Assembly: GCA_021769035.1 (NCBI GenBank)
Contig: JAETTP010000009.1
Span: 1 to 58,343, forward strand
Source of the DNA: Bacillota bacterium
GTDB taxonomy: Bacteria; Bacillota; Dehalobacteriia; UBA4068; UBA4997
Direction: 5' to 3'
DNA: 58,343 nt
In this document: positions 23,257 through 31,730 of the stretch, one piece after another
Position numbering within the stretch: the stretch's first letter is position 1
Layout: the number at the start of each line of letters is the position of its first letter
Notes under the pieces: model-generated
Seen by the model: only the letters and a program-made list of their open reading frames with translations
Databases searched by the model: none
Told to the model about the DNA's origin: nothing
Program-made: the position numbers and the translations under genes

Positions 23257-24591
23257 TTGTTAGCAGATATAAATGGAAAGAATTTGCGGCCGGGCGACGT
23301 TATCACGGCGGAGGTTGGCGGTTACACCCACGAGGGCCTAGGCGTGGCCCGGCAGGCCGGGCGGGTGATTTTTGTGCCGGGCGCCTTGCAGGGCGAGCTG
23401 GTGCAGGCGGAAATTAAACGGGAACGTCGTGGCGTGCTTTACGCGGATTTGCGGGCGGTGCTGCGGGCCAGCGAGCAGCGGCAGGAGCCGGTCTGCCCGG
23501 TTTACGCTGGCTGCGGCGGCTGCCATTTGCAGCATATGAGTTATGTCGAGGAGCTGCTTTTCAAGCGGCAGCAGGTGCAGGCGGCTTTGCAGCGGCTGGC
23601 CGGTTTGCAGGTGGAGTGCCGGCCGCCTGTGGCCGCGGAGCAAATTTATCATTATCGCAACAAGGGCGTTTTCCACGTCAGCCGGCAGGCGGGCCGGGTA
23701 CAGCTGGGCTTTTGGGACGAAGCCTCGCACCGGCCGGCCGGGGAGGCTTGCCAGCTGCTTTTCCCTCAGCCTGTAAACGAGCTGCTGGCCTTTTTGCAGC
23801 AGTCGGGATTGCCTGATTGCGTTAGTGACGTTATGCTGCGTTTCAGCTTTGCTGAGGGCAAAATTATGCTGTTTTTGCGTACGCAGGCCGGCAGCAGCAA
23901 AAGAGCTTTGGCGGCAGCCGGCGCTTTTTTGCCGCAAATTAGCCGGGAATTTCCTAATTTGGCAGTTTGGGGTTTGCAAACGGATAAGGGTTGGCAAACC
24001 TTGTCGGCGGAAAAGTATTTGACGGACGCTTTGGCTGATGTGCACTACCAAATTGCGCCAGAGGCTTTTTTTCAGGTTAACAATGCGCAAACTCTGTGCA
24101 TTTTGCAGGTTATTGAGCAGGCTTTGGCGCCGGATACGGAGCTGCTGCTGGACGCTTACTGTGGCATTGGCACGCTGGGTGTGGCTTTGGCTAAACGTCT
24201 GCCTGGTTTGCAGCAGCTGCTGGGTATTGAGCTGAACCAGGGAGCGGTGGCTAGCGCCAGACAAAACGCTAAGCTGAACGGTTTGGCTCAGGTGGAGTTT
24301 TGGCAGGGCAAGGCGGAGGCGGAATTTGCCAAAGTTTTGCAGCAGGGATTTATTCCGGACGCAGTGATTGTCGATCCACCGCGGCGGGGTTGTCACCAGC
24401 AGCTTTTGCAGGGCATTTTACAGCTGGCGCCGCGGCAGTTGATTTATGTTTCCTGCAATCCGGCCACTTTGGCCAGGGATTTGCGGCTGCTTTGCGCGGA
24501 AAAATACGTGGTGCAGTTGGTGCAGCCGGTGGATATGTTCCCCAGGACGCATCACGTGGAAACAGTATGTGCACTGAGCCGCCTAAATTAA
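23257..24591 (+). CDS. rlmD: 23S rRNA (uracil-C5)-methyltransferase RlmD/RlmCD type
   Basis: This enzyme of about 444 residues has an N-terminal TRAM domain (VITAEVGGYTHEGLGVARQA), an iron-sulfur cysteine set (CPVYAGCGGC near residue 78 plus a later Cys), a SAM-binding motif LLLDAYCGIGTLGVALAK and a catalytic Cys in IYVSCNPATLARDL. It methylates uridine in 23S rRNA (U1939 and, in Bacillota, often also U747). The ATG-less start is uncertain: TTG 23257 is 10 bases after TTGGAG, while TTG 23248 is too close to it. The long size and FeS set separate it from TrmFO. Confidence 0.92.
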   Translation: MLADINGKNLRPGDVITAEVGGYTHEGLGVARQAGRVIFVPGALQGELVQAEIKRERRGVLYADLRAVLRASEQRQEPVCPVYAGCGGCHLQHMSYVEELLFKRQQVQAALQRLAGLQVECRPPVAAEQIYHYRNKGVFHVSRQAGRVQLGFWDEASHRPAGEACQLLFPQPVNELLAFLQQSGLPDCVSDVMLRFSFAEGKIMLFLRTQAGSSKRALAAAGAFLPQISREFPNLAVWGLQTDKGWQTLSAEKYLTDALADVHYQIAPEAFFQVNNAQTLCILQVIEQALAPDTELLLDAYCGIGTLGVALAKRLPGLQQLLGIELNQGAVASARQNAKLNGLAQVEFWQGKAEAEFAKVLQQGFIPDAVIVDPPRRGCHQQLLQGILQLAPRQLIYVSCNPATLARDLRLLCAEKYVVQLVQPVDMFPRTHHVETVCALSRLN

Positions 24592-24653
24592 GGATACAGA
24601 GAATTGATTGAATACTTGGATTATTATAATAATAGCAAAATTTAGTTAAAGCT

Positions 24654-24697
24654 AAACGGCTTAACTCCTGCTATGCACAGGTGTCAAGCCGTTTTTG
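24654..24697 (+). terminator. Terminator after rlmD
   Basis: A 9-bp stem AAACGGCTT/AAGCCGTTT (24654-24662 with 24686-24694) is followed by a T-tract. The surrounding gene-free stretch 24592-24767 holds nothing else recognisable. Confidence 0.8.
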
Positions 24698-24767
24698 TTG
24701 CTTAATTTTTATTGTCTAACTTTTGGGGAGCATTTCACAAGCCGGGGGATATACTTATTGTGTTTCT

Positions 24768-25268
24768 TTAATCAAATTTTTCCATTTCGGCTTTAATCAG
24801 CTGCTTTTGCTGTTCCAGATAATCGCTGAGCTTTATTTCGGCAAAGTTATCACTTTGGCCCTGGCTTTGGCGGATAGTGGCTCGTTTGCTGAACCACTTG
24901 ATTGACCGCAGTTGTTTACTGCATTGCTCCAGTCCTGCCAGATAGGCGGCCTTATCCTGAGTTTGCTGGTAGGCCTCCTGGGCGTTGTAAAGCTGCTCCG
25001 CAATTTTGTGCAGCCGCTTGGTTAGCCACCAAATCAAGCCGACGATCAGCAGCGCCAGCAGGGCCAGGGCCACGGCGGCAAATTGCAGGATGGGCAGGTG
25101 CAGCTCCAAGATCAGATAGGCAAGGCCCAAAGCAATGAGCCAAAGCGGAATACTGCGCAGACGTTGCTCCTTAGGCTGCAAAATAATCAGCAGCGCAACG
25201 CCGGCCAGCGCAAAGCACCATTCCCAATGGCTGCCGGCTGAGGGAAAGCTGGCTTCAACAATTTCCAT
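24768..25268 (-). CDS. Small membrane protein with cytoplasmic coiled coil, unknown
   Basis: This 166-residue protein has two to three membrane helices in the first 80 residues (HWEWCFALAGVALLIIL, IPLWLIALGLAYLILEL, AAVALALLALLIVGLIWWL). A charged, Gln-rich helical tail follows that is likely to form a coiled coil. No family is recognised. It starts 11 bases after the thrS stop, on the same strand, so it is probably co-transcribed with thrS. The ribosome site (AGGG) is weak, consistent with translational coupling. Confidence 0.6.
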   Translation of the reverse strand: MEIVEASFPSAGSHWEWCFALAGVALLIILQPKEQRLRSIPLWLIALGLAYLILELHLPILQFAAVALALLALLIVGLIWWLTKRLHKIAEQLYNAQEAYQQTQDKAAYLAGLEQCSKQLRSIKWFSKRATIRQSQGQSDNFAEIKLSDYLEQQKQLIKAEMEKFD

Positions 25269-25279
25269 GGGCGTTTACC

Positions 25280-27208
25280 CTAAAAGATTTGGCCGCGCGC
25301 CTCGGCCTCGGCTTTGGCTTGGGCGGCAAAATCAGCAACCGGCATCACGATACTTTCCTCGCTGCCGCGTTTGCGCACCGCCAGCGCGCCGGCTTCGGCT
25401 TCCTTAGCGCCGATAACCAGGAGATAGGGCGTTTTCAGATTGCGGGCCTCGCGGATTTTGTAGCCGATTTTTTCATTGCGCAGGTCGGTTTCCACACGCA
25501 GGCCAGCCTCGCGTAGCTGCTCGGCCACTTGCAGGGCGTAATCGTTCTGGTGCTCGGTGATGGTGAGGATTCTGGCCTGCACCGGGCTCAGCCACAGCGG
25601 GAAAGCGCCAGCGTAATGCTCGGTCAAAATGCCGATAAAGCGTTCAATGCTGCCAAAGCAAACTCGGTGAATCATTACGGGACGGTGCTTTTGATTATCC
25701 TCGCCGATATAGGTGAGGTCAAAACGTTCCGGCATTACAAAATCCAGCTGAATGGTGCCGCACTGCCAGGTGCGGCCAATGCTGTCGGTCAGGTGAAAAT
25801 CCAGCTTGGGGCCGTAAAAAGCGCCGTCGCCCTCATTAATCTGATAAGGCATATTGATAGCGTCCATAGCGTCACGCAGGGCCTGGGTGGCTTGTTCCCA
25901 AACCGCGTCGTCGCCGGCATGGTCCTCCGGCATAGTGGAAAGCTCCACATAGTAGCTGAAGCCGAACTGTTTGTAAACGGTATCAATCAAGCGGGTTACG
26001 CCGATAATCTCATCTTTAATCTGTTCCGGCAGCATAAAGATGTGAGCGTCGTCCTGCCAAAAGGCGCGCACGCGCATCAGGCCGTGCAAGGCACCGGAAA
26101 GCTCGTGTCGGTGTACCAGGCCAATCTCGCCAATGCGCATAGGCAGTTCGCGATAGCTGTGCATATTATGCTTATAAACCAAAATGCCGCCGGGGCAGTT
26201 CATTGGTTTAACTGCGTAATCCTCATCGTCAATCTTGGTAAAGTACATATTTTCTTTGTAGTGATCCCAGTGGCCGCTACGCTCCCACAGGCTGCGGTTC
26301 AGGATAATTGGCGTGCGTATTTCTACGTAGCCGGCCTTGCTATGAATTTCCCGCCAGTAGGCCTCCAGTTGGTTACGCAACACGATGCCGTTGGGCAGGA
26401 AGAACGGGAAACCCGGCCCCTCGTCCACAAAGGTGAAAAGCCCTAACTCCGCGCCTAGCTTGCGGTGGTCGCGCTTTTTGGCTTCCTCAATGCGGAACAG
26501 ATAAGCGTCCAGCTCCTTTTTATCCGGGAAAGTGATGGCGTAAATGCGTTGCAGCATTTTATTTTTCGCGTCGCCGCGCCAATAAGCGCCGGCAAAGCTT
26601 AGTACGGCGGCCGCTTTAACCAGGCCGGTGGCCGGCAGGTGCGGCCCGCGGCAGAGGTCGGTGAAATCGCCTTGGGTGTAGGTGCTGATGACCGCGTCCT
26701 CCGGCAGGTCGCTAATCAAAATCTGCTTGTAGCTTTCGCCGCGCTCGCTGAAAAAGCTTAGCGCCTCGGCGCGGGGCAGCTCCTGCCGCTGGAAAGGCAG
26801 GTTTTCCTTGGCAATTTTCAGCATTTCCTGCTGAATGGCCTCCATATCCTCCGGCACGAAAACGTGGGAGCTGTCCACGTCGTAGTAAAAGCCCTCCTTG
26901 ATAGCCGGGCCAATGCCGAACTGAGTATCCGGGAACAGCCGCTTGATGGCCTGGGCCATAATGTGGGCGGAGCTGTGCCAAAACACCTTTTTGCCCTCCT
27001 CGTCGTCAAAGGTGAGGATTTGCAGCTGCAAATCGCCCTCCAGAGGCAGGGCCAAATCCACAATTTTTTCCGCGCCGTCTGCGCTGATTTTGGCGGCCAG
27101 CGCCTTTTTAGCCAGCTTGCCGCTGATGGATTGGGCAATTTCCAGCGCGGTTGTGGCCTGGGCGAATTCTTTTATTTGACCGTCCGGGAACGTAACTTTT
27201 AAGCTCAT
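25280..27208 (-). CDS. thrS: Threonyl-tRNA synthetase
   Basis: This 642-residue class II synthetase has an N-terminal TGS domain (LKVTFPDGQIKEFAQATTA), a second editing domain with HSSAHIMAQA and DLCRGPHLPATG, and a catalytic core with the zinc ligands in KPMNCPGGILVYKH, DDAHIFM and MIHRVCFGSIERFIGIL. A C-terminal anticodon-binding domain (ENQ-HQNDYALQVAEQLREA) completes it. The ATG at 27208 follows GAGGTG with 7-base spacing. Its promoter gives a leader of only about 37 nt, so there is no T-box, unlike many Bacillota thrS genes. Confidence 0.97.
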   Translation of the reverse strand: MSLKVTFPDGQIKEFAQATTALEIAQSISGKLAKKALAAKISADGAEKIVDLALPLEGDLQLQILTFDDEEGKKVFWHSSAHIMAQAIKRLFPDTQFGIGPAIKEGFYYDVDSSHVFVPEDMEAIQQEMLKIAKENLPFQRQELPRAEALSFFSERGESYKQILISDLPEDAVISTYTQGDFTDLCRGPHLPATGLVKAAAVLSFAGAYWRGDAKNKMLQRIYAITFPDKKELDAYLFRIEEAKKRDHRKLGAELGLFTFVDEGPGFPFFLPNGIVLRNQLEAYWREIHSKAGYVEIRTPIILNRSLWERSGHWDHYKENMYFTKIDDEDYAVKPMNCPGGILVYKHNMHSYRELPMRIGEIGLVHRHELSGALHGLMRVRAFWQDDAHIFMLPEQIKDEIIGVTRLIDTVYKQFGFSYYVELSTMPEDHAGDDAVWEQATQALRDAMDAINMPYQINEGDGAFYGPKLDFHLTDSIGRTWQCGTIQLDFVMPERFDLTYIGEDNQKHRPVMIHRVCFGSIERFIGILTEHYAGAFPLWLSPVQARILTITEHQNDYALQVAEQLREAGLRVETDLRNEKIGYKIREARNLKTPYLLVIGAKEAEAGALAVRKRGSEESIVMPVADFAAQAKAEAEARGQIF

Positions 27209-27250
27209 AATTTTACACCTCATAAAATCAAAATTTTTTTTATTCTTTTT

Positions 27251-27279
27251 ATTATAATATAACTCTTTTTTTTTGTCAA
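27251..27279 (-). promoter_or_regulatory. Sigma-A promoter of thrS
   Basis: On the minus strand TTGACA, a 17-bp spacer and TATAAT form a consensus promoter 43 bp upstream of the thrS start codon. Confidence 0.88.
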
Positions 27280-27401
27280 ATAATATGCTATTATTTATAA
27301 GAACAATTTAATTTGCCAATCCGCTTGACAAGCGTTGATTTAATTATAATACTTTAGCGGTTTTTTTGCAAGGGCAAGCAAAATATAAAAGGAGGATAAA
27401 A

Positions 27402-28061
27402 ATGTCGAACAAATCAGGCAATCCGCCAGCGGCCCGCTTGTGGGAGCTTTTTAATGTTTTTGCGCAGATTGGCCTTTTCACCATTGGCGGCGGCGCGGTG
27501 ATGTTGCCGTTTATCCAAAAAGCGGTGGTGGAGGACAAACGCTGGCTTGATGATGAGGAATTTGCGGATATGCTGGCCATCACCAACAGTGCGCCGGGGG
27601 CTTTCACCATCAACGCCTCCATTTATATCGGCTACACGCAGCGCGGGCTGATTGGCTCCACGGCAGCTATGCTGGGAATGGTGACGCCCTCCATTGTGAT
27701 CATTTTAATTTTGGCTTATCTGATTTTGCAGGGGCAGAGTATCGACTGGCTGCAACAGTTTTTCGCCGGCGTGCGGCCGATTGTGGCGGCGCTGCTACTG
27801 GACGCGGCGTTGAAGCTGCGCAGCACAATGGTGAAAAGCAAATTTGATTTCTGCCTGCTGTGCTTGGGCCTGATTATGCTGCTGTTGGCCTCCATCAACA
27901 CGGTGCTGGTAATCATTTGCGGCGCGGTTTTAGGCGTGCTGTATCCGCGCATTCGCCAATATCGGCACGCTAAGCCGGAGGCGGCGGCAGCTCAGGCCGA
28001 TGCCGCAGAACCTAAGGCCGACCTAACCTCAACGGATAATGCGGAAAAGGAGGCGGATTAA
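27402..28061 (+). CDS. Chromate transporter, short CHR protein 1
   Basis: This 219-residue half-size CHR-family membrane protein contains FAQIGLFTIGGGAVMLPFIQ, WLDDEEFADMLAITNSAPGA and FAGVRPIVAALLLDAALKL. It has about five to six helices and an Ala/Glu/Asp-rich cytoplasmic tail of about 35 residues. Short CHR proteins work as pairs of opposite topology, and the second partner follows at once. The physiological substrate in anaerobes is uncertain (chromate, sulfate or another oxyanion). AAAAGGAGG precedes the ATG. Confidence 0.9.
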   Translation: MSNKSGNPPAARLWELFNVFAQIGLFTIGGGAVMLPFIQKAVVEDKRWLDDEEFADMLAITNSAPGAFTINASIYIGYTQRGLIGSTAAMLGMVTPSIVIILILAYLILQGQSIDWLQQFFAGVRPIVAALLLDAALKLRSTMVKSKFDFCLLCLGLIMLLLASINTVLVIICGAVLGVLYPRIRQYRHAKPEAAAAQADAAEPKADLTSTDNAEKEAD

Positions 28062-28595
28062 ATGCCGATACTGTTGCAGCTTTTCCTGACCTTTGTCTTT
28101 ATTGGTATTCTCAACTTTGGCGGCGGCTATGCTATGATTGCCTTTATCCAAAATCAGGTGGTAAATGTGCATGGCTGGCTGACTTTGCAGGAATATACGG
28201 ATATGCTGGCGATTTCCCAGTCCACGCCGGGGCCGGTGGCCGTCAACACCGCCACCTACACCGGCTTCAAAATCGGCGGCCTGCCCGGCGCGCTGCTGGC
28301 CACCTTTGGCCTGGTGGTGCCGGCCTACTTCATCATCTTGGGCCTTATGTATATCCTGCGGCATAATCCGGACAATCCGCTGTTGCGCCAGATTATTTCC
28401 GGCGTGCGGCCGATGGTGGTGGCGCTGACGGCCGGCTCCGCCGTGCTGCTGGCCTTTGAAAATATCGGTTCGTTTTACGAGTTGGCCCTGTTTTTGCTGG
28501 CCTTTTTGCTGCTGCGTTTTTTTAAGCTGAACCCGATCATTCTGGTTTCAGTTTTCGGCGTTTGGGGCATTGCCTATGCCAATTTTGTCGTCTGA
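28062..28595 (+). CDS. Chromate transporter, short CHR protein 2
   Basis: This 177-residue partner has FVFIGILNFGGGYAMIAFIQ, YTDMLAISQSTPGPVAVNTA and ISGVRPMVVALTAGSAVLL. The ATG directly follows the TAA of the first CHR gene, and its ribosome site AAAAGGAGG lies inside the upstream gene, so a strict one-to-one operon pair is expected. It lacks the charged tail of partner 1. Confidence 0.9.
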   Translation: MPILLQLFLTFVFIGILNFGGGYAMIAFIQNQVVNVHGWLTLQEYTDMLAISQSTPGPVAVNTATYTGFKIGGLPGALLATFGLVVPAYFIILGLMYILRHNPDNPLLRQIISGVRPMVVALTAGSAVLLAFENIGSFYELALFLLAFLLLRFFKLNPIILVSVFGVWGIAYANFVV

Positions 28596-28624
28596 TAGCT
28601 GTTAAGGATTAAGGAGGAGCTTTT

Positions 28625-29206
28625 ATGTTAAATGAAGAGTATTATGATGAAGATATTGTGGAGGATTCCGCTGATAAGCGTGGCAACGACCCGGCGGATA
28701 AGGAAATTCGGGACGCTCAGCTGCTCACATTGCTTAGCGACGCGGAAAAATATCGTCAGCAACGGGCTTACGGCATTGAGGCCCAGCTTTTGGCTCACGC
28801 TTTGAAGCTTAAACCGAACGACCCGATGATTTGGAACAAGCTGGGCCGGGCCCACCGGGCCGCCGGCTTTTTGGACAAGGCCTTGGAATGCTATGAAAAA
28901 GCCCTGGAGTTAAATCAGGAAGACCCCTGGGCTTTGGGCAATATTGGCGCGGTTTACATCGCCAAGGAGGATTTTGCGGCGGCCTGTGATTTTTATGCTA
29001 AGGCGGTGCAGTTGGCTGAAAGCCAGCAAAAACAGAACGACCGGGATTATCCGGTCATTCTGGCTAATTATGCTTTTGCACTGGGCAAAAACGGCGATAA
29101 ACGCCAAGCCGCCAAGCTGCTGAAAGAGGCGGAAAAGCTGGGCTACACCGGCGGCGCGAATATTCGCAAACAGCTGAAATTTTCCATTTTCGACAAACTT
29201 TTTTAG
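28625..29206 (+). CDS. TPR-repeat protein
   Basis: This 193-residue soluble protein has an acidic N-terminus (MLNEEYYDEDIVEDSADK) followed by three to four tetratricopeptide repeats, clearest at WNKLGRAHRAAGFLDKALEC and ALGNIGAVYIAKEDFAAAC. TPRs mediate protein contacts; the partner is unknown. TAAGGAGGAG precedes the ATG, 29 bases after the chromate transporter pair. It converges with queF with only 17 bases between the stops and no visible terminator. Confidence 0.82.
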   Translation: MLNEEYYDEDIVEDSADKRGNDPADKEIRDAQLLTLLSDAEKYRQQRAYGIEAQLLAHALKLKPNDPMIWNKLGRAHRAAGFLDKALECYEKALELNQEDPWALGNIGAVYIAKEDFAAACDFYAKAVQLAESQQKQNDRDYPVILANYAFALGKNGDKRQAAKLLKEAEKLGYTGGANIRKQLKFSIFDKLF

Positions 29207-29223
29207 GCCTTTTGATTGCTCTC

Positions 29224-29718
29224 TTAGCGGTTGTTCACGGTCTCCGGATACATATCGTGCCAGAGCAGTCGGTCAGCGGCGGCTTTTTCCCAACGGCTGC
29301 CGGGCTGGCCCCAGTTACAGTAAGGGTCTATGGAGAGGCCGCCGCGGGGCAGGAATTTGCCCCAAACCTCGATGTATTTGGGTTGGAGCAAATTGCGCAG
29401 GTCTTTCATAATAATGTTGACGCAGTCCTCGTGAAAATCCCCGTGGTTGCGGAAGCTGAACAGATATAGCTTCAGGCTTTTGCTTTCCACCAGCAGCTTG
29501 TCCGGCACATAGCTGATATAAATGGTGGCAAAATCCGGCTGGCCGGTTACGGGGCACAGGCTGGTGAATTCCGGGCAGTTAAACTTCACAAAGTAATCGT
29601 TATCCGGGTGCTTGTTGGCGAAGCTTTCCAAAAGCTGCGGGGCGTAGTCGGTGGGGTAGGCCGTTTTGGCGGCCCCAAGCTGGCTTACGCCTTGCAGCTC
29701 GTCTTTGTTACGGCTCAT
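29224..29718 (-). CDS. queF: NADPH-dependent 7-cyano-7-deazaguanine reductase QueF
   Basis: This 164-residue unimodular (YkvM-type) enzyme reduces preQ0 to preQ1. The catalytic Cys lies in [20 protein letters not shown], and the NADPH-binding segment [20 protein letters not shown] is intact. It is the last gene of the que operon, and its ATG overlaps the queC stop as ATGA. Confidence 0.97.
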   Translation of the reverse strand: MSRNKDELQGVSQLGAAKTAYPTDYAPQLLESFANKHPDNDYFVKFNCPEFTSLCPVTGQPDFATIYISYVPDKLLVESKSLKLYLFSFRNHGDFHEDCVNIIMKDLRNLLQPKYIEVWGKFLPRGGLSIDPYCNWGQPGSRWEKAAADRLLWHDMYPETVNNR

Positions 29719-30443
29719 TTTTCGGCCTCCTCGTTGGGGACCGGCTTTTGCTGCTGGGGATAGCGCAGAGGGTCCTCCACGCCGTTAATGCGGAAAGCCT
29801 CCTGCCTATCGCGGCAGGTGCCGCACAGGCCGCAGGGCTCCTCGCCGCCCTCGTAGCAGCTCCAGGTCAGCTGATAGGGCACGCCGAAGTGCAGGCCGTG
29901 GGCCACCACGCCAGCCTTGTTATCCTGCACAAAGGGGGCCACCAGCTTCAGCTGGCCGCCGCTGCCCTGCCAAACGGCTTCTGCCATGGCGTGGTTAAAG
30001 GCCTCGCTGCAATCAGGGTAGGCGGCGCCGGCGGCGTCGTCCGCGTGGGCCCCGTAGTAGAGGCGGTTGCAGCCGTGGGCCAGGGCCACGCTAGCGGCGG
30101 CGGAGATGAACAGGCCGTTGCGGAACGGCACGTAGGTGCTCACCGGGCCTTGTCCTCCCGCCAACTGCTCGGCATAATCGGTGTGCGGAATAGCTTGGGC
30201 GGAGCCTTGCAGCAGTGCGTTATCACTAAATTGGAAGATACCGCTTAAATCCAGCAGCAAATGCTCCACTTGATACCATTTGGCCACGTCGGCTGCGGCT
30301 TGCAGCTCCCGCTGATGTTTCTGGCCGTAAAACATGGAAAGAGCGATTACATTTTCAGCTCCCAGGTCATGCACGGCCCAAGCCAGGCAGGTGGCGCTGT
30401 CTATGCCGCCGGAGGTCAGCACCAGGGCTTTGTTATTTGTCAT
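29715..30443 (-). CDS. queC: 7-cyano-7-deazaguanine synthase QueC
   Basis: This 242-residue ATP-dependent enzyme converts 7-carboxy-7-deazaguanine to preQ0. The PP-loop [16 protein letters not shown] is at the N-terminus, [18 protein letters not shown] follows, and the zinc site CGLCGTC precedes RDRQEAF. AAAGGAG precedes the ATG. It is the third gene of the operon. Confidence 0.97.
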   Translation of the reverse strand: MTNNKALVLTSGGIDSATCLAWAVHDLGAENVIALSMFYGQKHQRELQAAADVAKWYQVEHLLLDLSGIFQFSDNALLQGSAQAIPHTDYAEQLAGGQGPVSTYVPFRNGLFISAAASVALAHGCNRLYYGAHADDAAGAAYPDCSEAFNHAMAEAVWQGSGGQLKLVAPFVQDNKAGVVAHGLHFGVPYQLTWSCYEGGEEPCGLCGTCRDRQEAFRINGVEDPLRYPQQQKPVPNEEAEK

Positions 30444-30492
30444 TGAAAAAACTCCTTTCTATATGGCAAAGAATGAAAATATATTAAACCGA

Positions 30493-31173
30493 TTAAACGC
30501 CGCGCGCATCGGGCGGCCAGATAAACTTGTGCATTTGCAGCTGCAAATTAACGCCGTTCAGCTGCTTTTGCCGCATAAATTCTACTATTGCCGCCGGCTC
30601 AATCTGCCCCCAAACCGGGCTTAAATAAACGCCAACCCGGCCAAGCAGCCGCAGCCGGCGGATTACCTCCTCAGCCCGTTGTAAGTCTGCCTGGCTGCCG
30701 CAGACGAACTTCACCACGTCCTGCTTGTCCAACCGGGCCAGATCCTGCGGGCGCATTTGCGTCTCCATACCGCTGCCGGGCAGCTTGTAGTCCACGGTGA
30801 GGGCAGGGCGGTTGGCCAGGGCCAGCACCGGCCCCAGCGGTTGGCTGCCGTTGGTTTCAATCTCCACGGCCAGGCTTGGGTCGGCCGCCAGCTGCTCCAA
30901 CAGCGGCAAAATATGCGGCTGGCGCAATGGCTCGCCGCCGGTTAGGGTTACGTTTTGAACGCCGCTTTGCTTGATGTATTGATAGATTTCGTCATTAGTT
31001 AGTTGTTCGCCGGGGCCGTTTGCCGGGATAGCGTCCGGCCAGGCCCAGGCGGTGTCGCAATAGGAGCAGCGCAGGTTGCAGCCAAAAAAGCGGATAAAAA
31101 CCGCCAGTTGACCGGCCCGGCGGCCCTCGCCGTTGATACTGACAAACTTTTCCGCAACGTTATAGCTGGGCAT
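30493..31173 (-). CDS. queE: 7-carboxy-7-deazaguanine synthase QueE
   Basis: This 226-residue radical-SAM enzyme rearranges 6-carboxytetrahydropterin to 7-carboxy-7-deazaguanine. The cluster motif CNLRCSYC (CxxxCxxC) follows VAEKFVSINGEGRRAGQLAV, and the SAM motif is LTGGEPLRQ. The ATG at 31173 follows AGGAGG and overlaps the end of queD by 14 bases; the longer open frame reading back through queD is a shadow. Confidence 0.96.
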   Translation of the reverse strand: MPSYNVAEKFVSINGEGRRAGQLAVFIRFFGCNLRCSYCDTAWAWPDAIPANGPGEQLTNDEIYQYIKQSGVQNVTLTGGEPLRQPHILPLLEQLAADPSLAVEIETNGSQPLGPVLALANRPALTVDYKLPGSGMETQMRPQDLARLDKQDVVKFVCGSQADLQRAEEVIRRLRLLGRVGVYLSPVWGQIEPAAIVEFMRQKQLNGVNLQLQMHKFIWPPDARGV

Positions 31174-31609
31174 CGGCGGCCTCCTGGGGTGTTTCATAAT
31201 AGGCGGCGCAGTTTTTTGGCGTTTCATAAACCCAAACCTGGGCCGGTTGCACGCCCTGCTGCTGCAAGGCCTGATAGAACCAGCGGGCCAGCTCCTCCGC
31301 CGTGGGGCGGAAAGGCACCGAAGCCAGGGCAAAGCCCTCGGCTTGCAGGGCGGCCACGGTGGCCGGTTGCAGGCTGCCTTCTTCATAGATAAACGTGTGG
31401 TCAAACCGGGCGGCCAGCTCTTTCAGGCATTGCTTTAGGCCGGCAAAATCCAGCAGCATGCCGCGCTCCGGCCCGGCGGCGTTCAGGCTGGGGGCCTGCA
31501 CCTCCGCCCGCACTCTCCAGCGGTGGCCGTGCAGGTTGCGGCATTTGCCGGGGTGGCCGGCCAAAAAATGGGCGGCGTCAAAGCTGGCCTCGGCCTGCAA
31601 ACTATACAT
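31160..31609 (-). CDS. queD: 6-carboxy-5,6,7,8-tetrahydropterin synthase QueD
   Basis: This 149-residue T-fold enzyme forms 6-carboxytetrahydropterin from dihydroneopterin triphosphate. The zinc histidines are in FDAAHFLAGH and NLHGHRW, the catalytic Cys is in GKCRNLHGH, and the C-terminal glutamate motif is VYETPKNCAAYY. It is the first gene of the queD-queE-queC-queF operon. The GTP cyclohydrolase (folE) that feeds it is not in the window. Its leader carries a preQ1-I-like riboswitch with a terminator. Confidence 0.96.
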   Translation of the reverse strand: MYSLQAEASFDAAHFLAGHPGKCRNLHGHRWRVRAEVQAPSLNAAGPERGMLLDFAGLKQCLKELAARFDHTFIYEEGSLQPATVAALQAEGFALASVPFRPTAEELARWFYQALQQQGVQPAQVWVYETPKNCAAYYETPQEAADAQL

Positions 31610-31649
31610 AAATTCACTTTCCTTTCATTATATATATGTATTTTCAGAC

Positions 31650-31678
31650 AAAATAAAAGGGCCTGTGGCAGCCCTTTA
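31650..31678 (-). terminator. Riboswitch-controlled terminator upstream of queD
   Basis: On the minus strand AAAGGGC (from 31677) pairs with GCCCTTT across an 8-nt loop and is followed by TTATTTT. It lies between the aptamer and the queD start, as for transcriptional attenuation. Confidence 0.8.
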
Positions 31679-31712
31679 GGTGTTTTGTTTAACGACAGGG
31701 GCTGCGACTGTC
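31656..31712 (-). promoter_or_regulatory. PreQ1-I-type riboswitch of the que operon
   Basis: On the minus strand GACAG, TCGCAGCCC, CTGTC and then GTTAAACAAAACA form an H-type pseudoknot-like arrangement. P1 is GACAG/CTGTC. The loop TCGCAG and the A-rich tail closely match the T. tengcongensis preQ1 aptamer as I remember it. GCAGCCC in the loop is fully complementary to GGGCTGC at the base of the terminator, giving an antiterminator. The expected effect is that preQ1 switches the operon off. The tail has four extra bases compared with the known aptamer. Confidence 0.8.
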
Positions 31713-31730
31713 AGCAGATATTATTATTTT

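Noticed and set aside
24592-24767. Possible small gene between rlmD and the membrane protein
   Set aside because: The stretch holds only the rlmD terminator; no frame with a ribosome site is present.
27314-27352. Promoter for the chromate transporter pair (TTGACA ... TATAAT)
   Set aside because: The spacing between the boxes is only 14 bp; a 17-bp alternative gives a poor -10, so it was not listed.
27209-27365. T-box leader for thrS
   Set aside because: The consensus promoter lies only 43 bp before the start codon, leaving no room for a T-box.
30493-31404. QueE frame extended upstream to 31404
   Set aside because: The extension is read through queD in another frame and is Arg/Pro-rich shadow sequence; the ATG at 31173 has an AGGAGG.
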